Below are positions 16,360 through 22,879 of a DNA stretch of 64,000 bases, piece by piece. The translations under genes were made by a program, and so were the position numbers. The stretch lies in assembly GCF_044389085.1 (NCBI RefSeq), contig NZ_JBIRXP010000001.1, positions 1,089,625 to 1,153,624 of the forward strand, written 5' to 3'. The notes beneath the pieces were generated by a model. The model did no database searches, had not been told where the DNA came from, and worked only from the letters and a program-made list of their open reading frames with translations. Within the stretch, counting starts at the first letter, position 1, and each line of letters begins with the position of its first letter. Origin of the DNA: Isoptericola sp044389085 (GTDB lineage: Bacteria; Actinomycetota; Actinomycetes; Actinomycetales; Cellulomonadaceae).

Positions 16360-17736
16360 TCAGTGCGACTCGCCCTCGCTCTCGTCGTGCTCGTGGTCGT
16401 GCTCGTGGTCGTGCTCGTGGTCGTGGTCGTGGTCGTCGGCCTCACCGAACTCGGTGGACCCGTCCTCGACGTTGCCGGAGATCCCGTTGATCTCGTTGGG
16501 CTCGACGTCGAGCGTGGCGGTGTTCCACACCTCGCCGGTCTCGATGTCGACGGCGCTGATGGTCTTGTTCGCCGGGTCCGTCACGTAGGCCGAGCCGTCG
16601 AGCACGAAGATCGCCGGGCGCGGCTGCTGCCACTCGACGGGCTCCTCCCACTCGTCGATGACGGGGATCGACGACGTGAGCTTCTTGGTCTCCGGGTCGA
16701 TGACGTGGACCTGGCCGTCGGTGCCGAGCACCAGCGCCTCGCCGTCGTCACCGCGCGCCAGGGAACGGAAGGTGTAGCTGGAGGGCAGGTCGACCAGGGT
16801 CATCTCGCCGGTCGCCGTGTCGGTCAGGGACACGCGCGTGGGGCGCTCGAGCTCGGCGTCCGGGTCGGTCTTGTAGTCGCCGAGCACGACGCTCGAGGCC
16901 TCGGTGCCGGCCTGGTTGCCGATGCGACCGTAGGCGTCCGGGCTGTCGACCTTGGTGATCTTGCCGTCCTTGACGACGAGGACACCGTCCTCGCAGCCGA
17001 TGAGCACGGTCTCGTCGGCGGCCATGGCCTCACCGTGCACACCAGGGCACTCGTCGGAAGCGGCGATCTCCTTGCCGTCCGCGTCCAGGACCCGGATGCC
17101 CGTGCGGGCGTCCTCGTCACCCTCGGACACCACGACCGTGCCGTCGGTCAGCTCCACCGCGACCCCGTGGTGGGCCTCGGGGGTGGTCAGCTCGCGGACC
17201 TCGCGCTCGGGGTCGGCGACGGCCGACGAGTCGAACATCTGGATCTTGCCCGTGCCGTCGTCGAACAGGGCCGTGCGCCCCTCGTGCACGACGACGTGTC
17301 CCGGAGTCGTCGCCTCGAACATCGTGTCGGTGAGCTCGGGCGCGGCGGAGTAGTAGTGCGAGTGGTCGCCGTGCGGCTCGGCCCAGGCGCCGCCGTCGAG
17401 CAGCTGGAAACCGCCCGTGGTCGAGACCAGCAGGTGGCGGCCGTCCCCGGCCCCGTTGAGCCGGTTGAAGCCCTCGAGCTCGAACTGCCCGACGGGCTCG
17501 AGCGTCCCGGCGTCGAGCACCTGGACGCCCCCGTCGTAGGTGACGGCGATCCGGGGGGTGTACGTGGCCTCCTCGGTGGCCTGGGGCCGCTCCTGCGCGG
17601 CGCTCTCCGATGCCGGCGCCTCTGCGGCGGCCTCCGGGTCCCCGGACGAGCAGGCGGCGAGGGCGATGATCGGCAGGGTGAGCCCGAGGGACACGAGCCC
17701 TCGGGAGCGCGTCCGCTTCCGTGCGGTCAAAGTCAT
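16360..17736 (-). CDS. aztD: AztD-like zinc metallochaperone, lipoprotein
   Basis: 458 residues from the ATG at 17736; a GTG at 17760 is an alternative start. The signal peptide ends in IIALAAC, so this is a lipidated version. The body is a beta-propeller of the AztD type (VTYDGGVQVLDAGTLEPVGQF, GDHSHYYSAAPEL, PEAHHGVAVELTDGTVVVSEG). The last ~30 residues are almost only His, Asp and Glu (repeating DHEH), a classical zinc-binding tail. In known systems AztD hands zinc to the binding protein AztC, and the next gene here encodes such a protein. A Zur box lies upstream. The DNA of the tail contains a 12-bp tandem repeat. Confidence 0.87.
   Translation of the reverse strand: MTLTARKRTRSRGLVSLGLTLPIIALAACSSGDPEAAAEAPASESAAQERPQATEEATYTPRIAVTYDGGVQVLDAGTLEPVGQFELEGFNRLNGAGDGRHLLVSTTGGFQLLDGGAWAEPHGDHSHYYSAAPELTDTMFEATTPGHVVVHEGRTALFDDGTGKIQMFDSSAVADPEREVRELTTPEAHHGVAVELTDGTVVVSEGDEDARTGIRVLDADGKEIAASDECPGVHGEAMAADETVLIGCEDGVLVVKDGKITKVDSPDAYGRIGNQAGTEASSVVLGDYKTDPDAELERPTRVSLTDTATGEMTLVDLPSSYTFRSLARGDDGEALVLGTDGQVHVIDPETKKLTSSIPVIDEWEEPVEWQQPRPAIFVLDGSAYVTDPANKTISAVDIETGEVWNTATLDVEPNEINGISGNVEDGSTEFGEADDHDHDHEHDHEHDHEHDESEGESH
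16380..16437 (-). repeat. 12-bp repeats coding the His-rich tail
   Basis: The plus-strand unit CTCGTGGTCGTG recurs several times in tandem between about 16386 and 16437. It codes for the alternating His-Asp-Glu residues at the end of the AztD-like protein. Copy-number change would lengthen or shorten the zinc-binding tail in frame. Confidence 0.7.
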
Positions 17737-17826
17737 GAGGTCAGTGGGCCCGCGGTGCACCGGCGGCGGTGCTCGGGCCCGCTCCTTTCCGTGGTTCTTC
17801 GGCGGCCGCGTCCACGACCGCCAGGG

Positions 17827-17857
17827 ACGTTAGCACGAACGAGAATTATTCTCATTC
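17827..17857 (-). promoter_or_regulatory. Zur box and -10 upstream of aztD
   Basis: The 21-bp element at 17837-17857 has arms GAATGAGAAT and ATTCTCGTTC around one central base, with one mismatch. The core on the minus strand is TGAGAATAATTCTCG, close to actinobacterial Zur boxes. A TAACGT -10 lies immediately downstream on the minus strand (17827-17832), so bound Zur would cover the promoter spacer. It shares 10 of 15 core positions with the box at 18611-18625. Confidence 0.78.
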
Positions 17858-17901
17858 GCGATTAGAGCTGGGTGCCGCGCCTCTTCAGAGGTTCGGGCCG
17901 A

Positions 17902-18207
17902 TCACCGGCTGGACTTGGTCACGCCGGGGAGCTCGCCGCGGAGCGCCAGCTCACGCAACCGGAGCCGCGACAGCCCGAACCTGCGCGAGAAGCCACGCGG
18001 ACGACCGTCGACGACATCGCGGTTGCGGACCCGGGACGGGCTCGCGTCGCGCGGCTGCCGATGCAGCCCCATCACCGCGACGGCACGCTGCTCCGGGGTC
18101 GACGACGGCGATGCGACGATCGCCTTCAGCTCGGCCCGCCGCTCGGCGTACCGGGCGACGACCGCCCGCCGTCGCTCGTCCGCGACGATCTTGGACTTCT
18201 TGGCCAT
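17902..18207 (-). CDS. rpsN: 30S ribosomal protein S14, zinc-free paralog
   Basis: 101 residues from the ATG at 18207 with GGGGGTC upstream. The sequence is the long S14 form (MAKKSKIVADERRRAVVA, then RNRDVVDGRPRGF and FGLSRLRLRELALRGELPG). It has no cysteine at all, so the zinc ribbon of the C+ form is absent. Such C-minus S14 copies replace the zinc protein during zinc starvation and release zinc. It lies in a Zur-boxed cluster with rpmB. Its ATG overlaps the stop of a 31-codon frame (TGATG), indicating coupling. Confidence 0.93.
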   Translation of the reverse strand: MAKKSKIVADERRRAVVARYAERRAELKAIVASPSSTPEQRAVAVMGLHRQPRDASPSRVRNRDVVDGRPRGFSRRFGLSRLRLRELALRGELPGVTKSSR

Positions 18208-18302
18208 CAGCGACCCCCGCGGCGATCGACGCGCCCGCGGGTCAGCCGGGCAGGCTTCCCGAGCACGAGCCGCCCAGGAGCAGGCCACCGGTCTTGACGC
18301 AT
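18207..18302 (-). CDS. unrecognised 31-codon frame between rpmB and rpsN
   Basis: The ATG at 18302 lies two bases after the rpmB stop. The stop at 18207-18209 overlaps the rpsN start. The predicted peptide is basic (nine Arg, one Lys in 31) and starts MRQDRWPAPGRLVLGKP. In many actinobacteria this slot of the Zur-controlled operon holds rpmG (L33, about 54 residues). I see no L33 motif here. It may be a decayed rpmG, a new small protein, or only a translational bridge between the two ribosomal genes. Confidence 0.35.
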   Translation of the reverse strand: MRQDRWPAPGRLVLGKPARLTRGRVDRRGGR

Positions 18303-18304
18303 CG

Positions 18305-18541
18305 TCACACCCGCTCCCCGCGCGCAAGGATCTCGGACACGACCACGTCGATCCCCTTGCGGTCGATCGTCCGGATGCCCTTGGCGCTCACCCGCAGGGT
18401 GACCGTACGGCCGAGCGAGGGCACCCAGTAGCGCTTCTTCTGGATATTCGGGTCCCAGCGACGCTTGGTGCGCACATGGGAGTGCGAGACGGAGTGGCCG
18501 AAGCCCGGGACGGTCCCGAGCACCTGACAGCGGGCGGACAT
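18305..18541 (-). CDS. rpmB: 50S ribosomal protein L28, zinc-free paralog
   Basis: 78 residues from the ATG at 18541 with GGAAAGGGG upstream. L28 signature segments are GFGHSVSHSHVRTKRRW, DPNIQKKRYWVPSLGR and a C-terminal IDVVVSEILARGERV. It has a single N-terminal Cys (SARCQV) and lacks the CxxC of zinc-binding L28. It is the first gene of a zinc-starvation ribosomal operon. A Zur box lies 70 bases upstream of the start. An in-frame longer start at 18589 would run through the leader palindrome and is rejected. Confidence 0.93.
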   Translation of the reverse strand: MSARCQVLGTVPGFGHSVSHSHVRTKRRWDPNIQKKRYWVPSLGRTVTLRVSAKGIRTIDRKGIDVVVSEILARGERV

Positions 18542-18571
18542 GACGCCCCTTTCCTTCTGGACGGACCGGCT

Positions 18572-18590
18572 GTTGAGAACGTTTCTCAAC
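18572..18590. promoter_or_regulatory. near-perfect palindrome in the rpmB leader
   Basis: GTTGAGAA and TTCTCAAC arms flank a 3-base centre. It sits between the Zur box (18611-18625) and the rpmB ribosome-binding site. It could be a second regulator site or a leader hairpin. The arms contain TGAGAA, which also occurs in the aztD Zur box, so a secondary Zur site is possible. Confidence 0.45.
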
Positions 18591-18610
18591 TGGCTGGAGT
18601 CTCACACATC

Positions 18611-18625
18611 TGATACTCATTATCA
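18611..18625 (-). promoter_or_regulatory. Zur box upstream of rpmB
   Basis: On the minus strand the 15-mer TGATAATGAGTATCA has TGATA/TATCA arms and matches actinobacterial Zur sites well. It overlaps a TTGATA that could serve as the -35. Position before zinc-free ribosomal protein genes is the canonical location for Zur control. Confidence 0.82.
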
Positions 18626-19100
18626 ATACGGAGTCGGTCGTGCCCCTGTTCGCCCGCCCCGTCCGAGACCCGGAAGGCCCGAGGGGTGCGGGGGGGAACC
18701 AAGGCGAATCGGGCGTGCTCCCCCGCTGAGCAGGACCGCGAGCCCTCGACAGGAGTGCCGCTGTCCCGGGGCGGTGAATGCCGCTCGTCCTGGTGCGAGC
18801 AGAGCCCGACGTCACGCCTCGCACCCCACGACTGCGGCACTGTCACCGAGTTGGTGCCGCCGTCCCCTGTGGTCGACGGCTGACGCGCGCTGAATCTGTC
18901 TCGCCCGGGAGGCGGCCAGCCACCGGAGGGCGGGGATGCCCGGAGGCGGGGGCGGTGGCTTCGCCGGCGACTCGGGCGTGTCCCTGACCACCGACGAGCC
19001 GGGGAACCTGCCCCTGCTGGTGAGCTTCGGCGAGAACGAGTCAGGGCGCGAGGAGGCCGCCGCGCTGGTCGACGAGATCGCCGCGGGCGGGTGTGACCCC
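18626..19100. other. intergenic stretch without a supported gene
   Basis: Between the rpmB promoter region and the terminator at 19101 no convincing gene is seen. A plus-strand frame from 18936 has a coding-like segment (DEPGNLPLLVSFGENESG) but begins in a Gly-rich run and continues through the terminator hairpin. It may be a remnant of a lost gene. Confidence 0.4.
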
Positions 19101-19155
19101 GGCACGGCAGACGGCTCCGTCCCCCGGACTGGGGGACGGAGCCGTCGGCCGTGCC
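19101..19155 (-). terminator. long-stem terminator of the alpha/beta hydrolase gene
   Basis: Arms 19101-19125 and 19131-19155 pair over 24 base pairs with one A-G mismatch and a 5-base loop (GGACT). The hairpin starts six bases past the hydrolase stop at 19162. No T-run follows on the minus strand, as is common in GC-rich actinobacteria. Confidence 0.75.
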
Positions 19156-19161
19156 GTCAGG

Positions 19162-19896
19162 TCATGCGACTTCTTCGGCGATGTCGGCCCGGAGGGCCTC
19201 GAGGATCGTGCTCGTCACCTCAAACGGCCGCGAGACGGCGATCGCATGGGATGCCCCCGCGACCTCGTTGACGCCGCGCGCTCCCGCCCGCCCGGCCTCG
19301 GCCCGCAGCTCGGCGGCCGGGATGTTGCGATCCTCCTCGCCGAAGACGAACCAGGACGGGAGCGACCGCCATGCCGGAGCGTCCGTGGGCAGCCCGTCCC
19401 GGAGCGCGGCCTCCGTGACCGGCCGCTGCGTCCGAGCGAGCCGCGTCGCGTCCGCGAGCGGCACGTCGGCGGCGAACTGCGCGGGGAAGGCATCGAGGCG
19501 GATGGCGAGCTCGTTACCACCGCTGCTCACGGGGTAGGCCGTCAGTGCTTCGCCGAGCGTGCTTCCCGGGGACCGCGCCGAGAGCTCGAACGCGCTCTCG
19601 CCGTGGTCCGGGGCGAACGCCGCGACGTAGACGAGGCCGACGACGTCGGGGTTCCCCGCGGCGGCCTCCGTGATCACGATCCCGCCGTAGGAGTGGCCGA
19701 CGAGCAGCACGGGCCGGCCGATCCCGGAGACGACGTCACGGACATAGGCCGCGTCTCCGGCCACGCCGCGCAGGGGGTTCGCCGCGGCGACGGCCTCGAT
19801 GTCCAGCTCGTGCAGCCGGTCGATGACGCCGTTCCAGCTCGCGGACTCGGCGAACGCGCCGTGCACGAGCACGACGGTGGGGTACTGGGTGTCCAT
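19162..19896 (-). CDS. alpha/beta hydrolase (EstC-like)
   Basis: 244 residues. Short cofactor-free alpha/beta hydrolase with VLVHGAF (oxyanion strand, residues 8-14), nucleophile elbow G-H-S69-Y-G-G, acid Asp189 in FGEEDRNIP and His217 in AGASHAI. There is no signal peptide. Relatives are small esterases and signal-inactivating hydrolases; the substrate cannot be named. It follows another esterase gene on the same strand with a 40-base gap, so the two may form an operon. A strong hairpin ends the transcript. Confidence 0.85.
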   Translation of the reverse strand: MDTQYPTVVLVHGAFAESASWNGVIDRLHELDIEAVAAANPLRGVAGDAAYVRDVVSGIGRPVLLVGHSYGGIVITEAAAGNPDVVGLVYVAAFAPDHGESAFELSARSPGSTLGEALTAYPVSSGGNELAIRLDAFPAQFAADVPLADATRLARTQRPVTEAALRDGLPTDAPAWRSLPSWFVFGEEDRNIPAAELRAEAGRAGARGVNEVAGASHAIAVSRPFEVTSTILEALRADIAEEVA

Positions 19897-19936
19897 CTCG
19901 GTCTCCTGTCGGTTCGGTACGGGTGGATGGGAGTCG

Positions 19937-20887
19937 TCAGCCGGCGTGGAGCGCCGCGCGCAGGACCCCGACGGCCTGCGCGATCGCGCCGGACGACGCG
20001 GCCGACGGCCGCAGCGGGTTGAGCATCATGAAGTCGTGGATGGTCGCGTTGTAGCGCACGGTCGTGGTCCGCACCCCTGCCGCGACGAGCGTGCGGGCGT
20101 AGGCCTCTCCCTCGTCGCGCAGCACGTCGTTCTCGTCGACGACGACGAAAGCCTCCGGCAGCCCTGCGAGGTCCTCGAGCGTGGCCCGCAGCGGCGACGC
20201 GGTGATCTCCTGGCGCCGGGACACGTCCGGCAGGTACGCGTCCCAGAACCAGGCCATCGACTTGGCGAGCAGGAACGGACCCTCCGCGAACTCGACGTAG
20301 CTGGCCGTATCCTGGCCGGCGTCCGTCACGGGGTAGTACAGCGACTGGTGACAGAAGGTGACGTCTCCGCGCTGCTTGGCGAGGATCGCGACGGCGGCCG
20401 CCATGTTGCCGCCCACCGAGTCGCCGGCGACGGCGATCCGGGCGGGGTCGAGGCCCGCGTCCGCGCCGTGCCGCGTGATCCACTGCGCCGTCGCGTACGC
20501 CTGCTCGATCGCGACCGGGTAGCGGGCCTCCGGCGACCGGTCGTACTCGACGAACACCACGGCGACGTCGGCACCGGTGGCGAGGTCGCGGACCAGGCGG
20601 TCGTGCGTGGCGGCATCGCCCAGGACCCAACCCCCGCCGTGGATGTACAGGACGGCGGGCAGCGGCCCGGTGCGGCCGACCGGTCGGACGACCCTCACCC
20701 GGACGTCGCCGACGGAGGCCTGCACCACGAACCACTCCTCCTCGACGTCCGGCAGGTGCGTGGGCTGCGCCTGCACGTCGGCGAGGACCTTGCGCGCCTC
20801 GTCGGGCGTCATCTCGTAGAAGTAGGGTGGCTCCGCGGTCGCGTCGGCCATGGCCTGGGCCTCGGGCTCGAGAACGTGGTCGCTCAT
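19937..20887 (-). CDS. alpha/beta hydrolase, hormone-sensitive-lipase family esterase
   Basis: 316 residues. The HSL-type HGGGW is at 83-87, the nucleophile elbow G-D-S157-V-G at 155-159, the acid likely in VVVDENDVLRDEGEAY and the base in TIHDFM. The N-terminal ~70 residues form the cap domain. These enzymes hydrolyse short-chain esters in the cytoplasm. It precedes the EstC-like hydrolase on the same strand. A flavoprotein gene lies upstream in the same direction, separated by 136 bases, so co-transcription with it is possible but not shown. Confidence 0.87.
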   Translation of the reverse strand: MSDHVLEPEAQAMADATAEPPYFYEMTPDEARKVLADVQAQPTHLPDVEEEWFVVQASVGDVRVRVVRPVGRTGPLPAVLYIHGGGWVLGDAATHDRLVRDLATGADVAVVFVEYDRSPEARYPVAIEQAYATAQWITRHGADAGLDPARIAVAGDSVGGNMAAAVAILAKQRGDVTFCHQSLYYPVTDAGQDTASYVEFAEGPFLLAKSMAWFWDAYLPDVSRRQEITASPLRATLEDLAGLPEAFVVVDENDVLRDEGEAYARTLVAAGVRTTTVRYNATIHDFMMLNPLRPSAASSGAIAQAVGVLRAALHAG

Positions 20888-21023
20888 GGGGGATGTCCTT
20901 CCTGGGTCGGCCGGAGGTCGCCGGGACGCGTGCTGCGAGGCCGGACGACCGGTGGTGCCGACGGCGTGTGCCGTCTTGCCCTGAACGACCGGGCGTGATG
21001 CCCGCGCGTGACAGCGGGACGCC

Positions 21024-22754
21024 CTACTCGACGAGCTTTCCGTCGGCGGAGACGTCGTGCATGCGTTCGGCGATGTCGGTCGGGATCGGCGGGAGCGCCT
21101 CGCGGCGGACGCCGGCGCGCGGGGACCACACCAGGTTCACCTGGAGCTCCGGGTCCAGTTCCGGGTAGTCGGACCGGTTGTGGCACCCCCGCGTCTCCCG
21201 GCGTTCGAGTGCGCACTCCAGGGTCGCCCGCGCCGCGAGCGCGGCGGAGCGCAGGTCGAAGGCGTGGGCGAGGTCCTGGTAGCCGCCGATGTCGATGTGG
21301 ATGCCGGCCCGCGTCATGCGGTGCTCGACCTCGTCGAGGGCGGTGAGGCCGGCGCGCAGGCCCGACTCGTCGCGCACCACGCCGGCGTGCTCGGTCATCA
21401 GGTCGCGGACGCTGCGTTGCAGCGCGCGGACGTTCTGGTCGCCGTCGGACGCGAGGAGGCGGTCGACCGACGACTCGGCGTCCCGCACCGCACCGAGGGA
21501 CCTGCGCTGCGTCGCCAGCCCAGCCGAGTACTCGGCGGCAGCACGGCCCGTGATCCTGCCGTACACCAGGAGCTCGATGAGCGAGTTGCCGCCGAGCCGG
21601 TTCGCGCCGTGCAGCCCGCTGGACGCCTCGCCGATGGCGAAGAGGCCGAGCACGTCGGTGCTGTGGTCCTCGGGGCGCACCCACACGCCGCCCATCGAGT
21701 AGTGCGCGGTGGGTGCCACCTCGATCGGGTCACGCGTCACGTCGCGCACCTGGAGGTCCATGAGCGTCTGGTAGACGCGCGGCAGCCGGGTGAGGATCGT
21801 CTCGCGGGGCAGGTGCGAGAGGTCGAGCCAGACGCCACCGGCCCTGGTGCCGCGCCCCTCCTTGATCTCCGTGTACGACGCGAGGGCGACCCTGTCCCGG
21901 GTGGACAGCTCCATCCGCTCCGCGTCGTAGCGCGCCATGAAGCGCTCCCCCAGATTGTTGAGGAGGACGCCGCCCTCGCCCCGCGCGGCCTCGCTCACGA
22001 GGGTTCCCGCCGCGTTCTCGGGCTCGATCAGCCCGGACGGGTGGAACTGCACCAGCTCCGCGTCGCGCAGCCGCGCACCGGCCTCGGCGGCGAGGCGGAA
22101 CGAGTCGCCGGTGTTCTCGTCGCGCCGCGACGACGTGCGTCGCCAGATCCGGGTGTGACCGCCGGTCGCGAGGATGACCGCGTCGGCGTGCACGAGGTAG
22201 CGCGAGCCGTCGACGAGGTCGAAGCCGTAGGCGCCGAACACCACCCCGTCGTTCACCAGCAACCGGGTGACGTACACCGTCGACAGCACGGGGACGTTCA
22301 GCTGCGCGGCGCGCTGGACCAGCGTGCGCTGCACCTCCAGCCCGGTGTAGTCCCCGACGAAGGCTGTGCGCCGGTAGGTGTGGGCGCCGAAGTAGCGCTG
22401 CGCGATCCGTCCGTCCGGCTGACGGTCGAACCGCATGCCGTAGCGCTCCAGGTCGTCGATCCCCCGCGACGCACCCTGCGTCACGACCTGCACGGTCCGT
22501 GGGTCGGCCAGGAGATAGCTCTCCTGGAGCGTGTCGGCGGCGTGCTGCTCCCACGTGTCGGCCGGGTCGGTCGTGGCCAGGGCGGCATTGATGCCGCCAG
22601 CTGCCAGCGAGGTGTGCGCGTCGGGCGCGGGCCGCTTGCCGACGGCGAGCACGGCCACGCCTGTCTCGGCGAGCTCGATCGCGGCGCGCAGGCCGGAGCC
22701 ACCCGTCCCGATCACGAGCACCGAGGTGGCGAGCTGATGGATGCGTGGGGACAC
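21024..22754 (-). CDS. fumarate reductase / succinate dehydrogenase-type flavoprotein, unpaired
   Basis: 576 residues. The FAD Rossmann motif VIGTGGSG is at about 14-21. The FAD-linkage region reads HTSLAAGGINAAL. Substrate-side marks are QFHPSG, SEAARGEGG, HYSMGGV and NRLGGNSL, and a C-terminal helical domain follows (CHNRSDYPE). This matches SdhA/FrdA and L-aspartate oxidase relatives. No iron-sulfur or membrane-anchor subunit gene is beside it. It may therefore be a soluble fumarate-reductase-like enzyme or an oxidase of another dicarboxylate. It is divergent from the large LuxR regulator, which may control it. Confidence 0.85.
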   Translation of the reverse strand: MSPRIHQLATSVLVIGTGGSGLRAAIELAETGVAVLAVGKRPAPDAHTSLAAGGINAALATTDPADTWEQHAADTLQESYLLADPRTVQVVTQGASRGIDDLERYGMRFDRQPDGRIAQRYFGAHTYRRTAFVGDYTGLEVQRTLVQRAAQLNVPVLSTVYVTRLLVNDGVVFGAYGFDLVDGSRYLVHADAVILATGGHTRIWRRTSSRRDENTGDSFRLAAEAGARLRDAELVQFHPSGLIEPENAAGTLVSEAARGEGGVLLNNLGERFMARYDAERMELSTRDRVALASYTEIKEGRGTRAGGVWLDLSHLPRETILTRLPRVYQTLMDLQVRDVTRDPIEVAPTAHYSMGGVWVRPEDHSTDVLGLFAIGEASSGLHGANRLGGNSLIELLVYGRITGRAAAEYSAGLATQRRSLGAVRDAESSVDRLLASDGDQNVRALQRSVRDLMTEHAGVVRDESGLRAGLTALDEVEHRMTRAGIHIDIGGYQDLAHAFDLRSAALAARATLECALERRETRGCHNRSDYPELDPELQVNLVWSPRAGVRREALPPIPTDIAERMHDVSADGKLVE

Positions 22755-22879
22755 AGTTCCTCCTGCGGCGGACGTCGACTGTCCTTACTCGACCGCGTTG
22801 CGGGGACACCTGTGACAGGGACCGGTAGCCTGCCGCCGAGGGCGCCACCGACGAGGCCCCCGCGAGCCCCAGGAGTCCG

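Noticed and set aside
18586..18846. 86-codon minus-strand frame upstream of rpmB
   Set aside because: It covers the Zur box and promoter region and has no recognisable motif.
18936..19271. 111-codon plus-strand frame
   Set aside because: It runs through the terminator hairpin into the antisense of the hydrolase gene; only a short middle part looks coding, possibly a relic.
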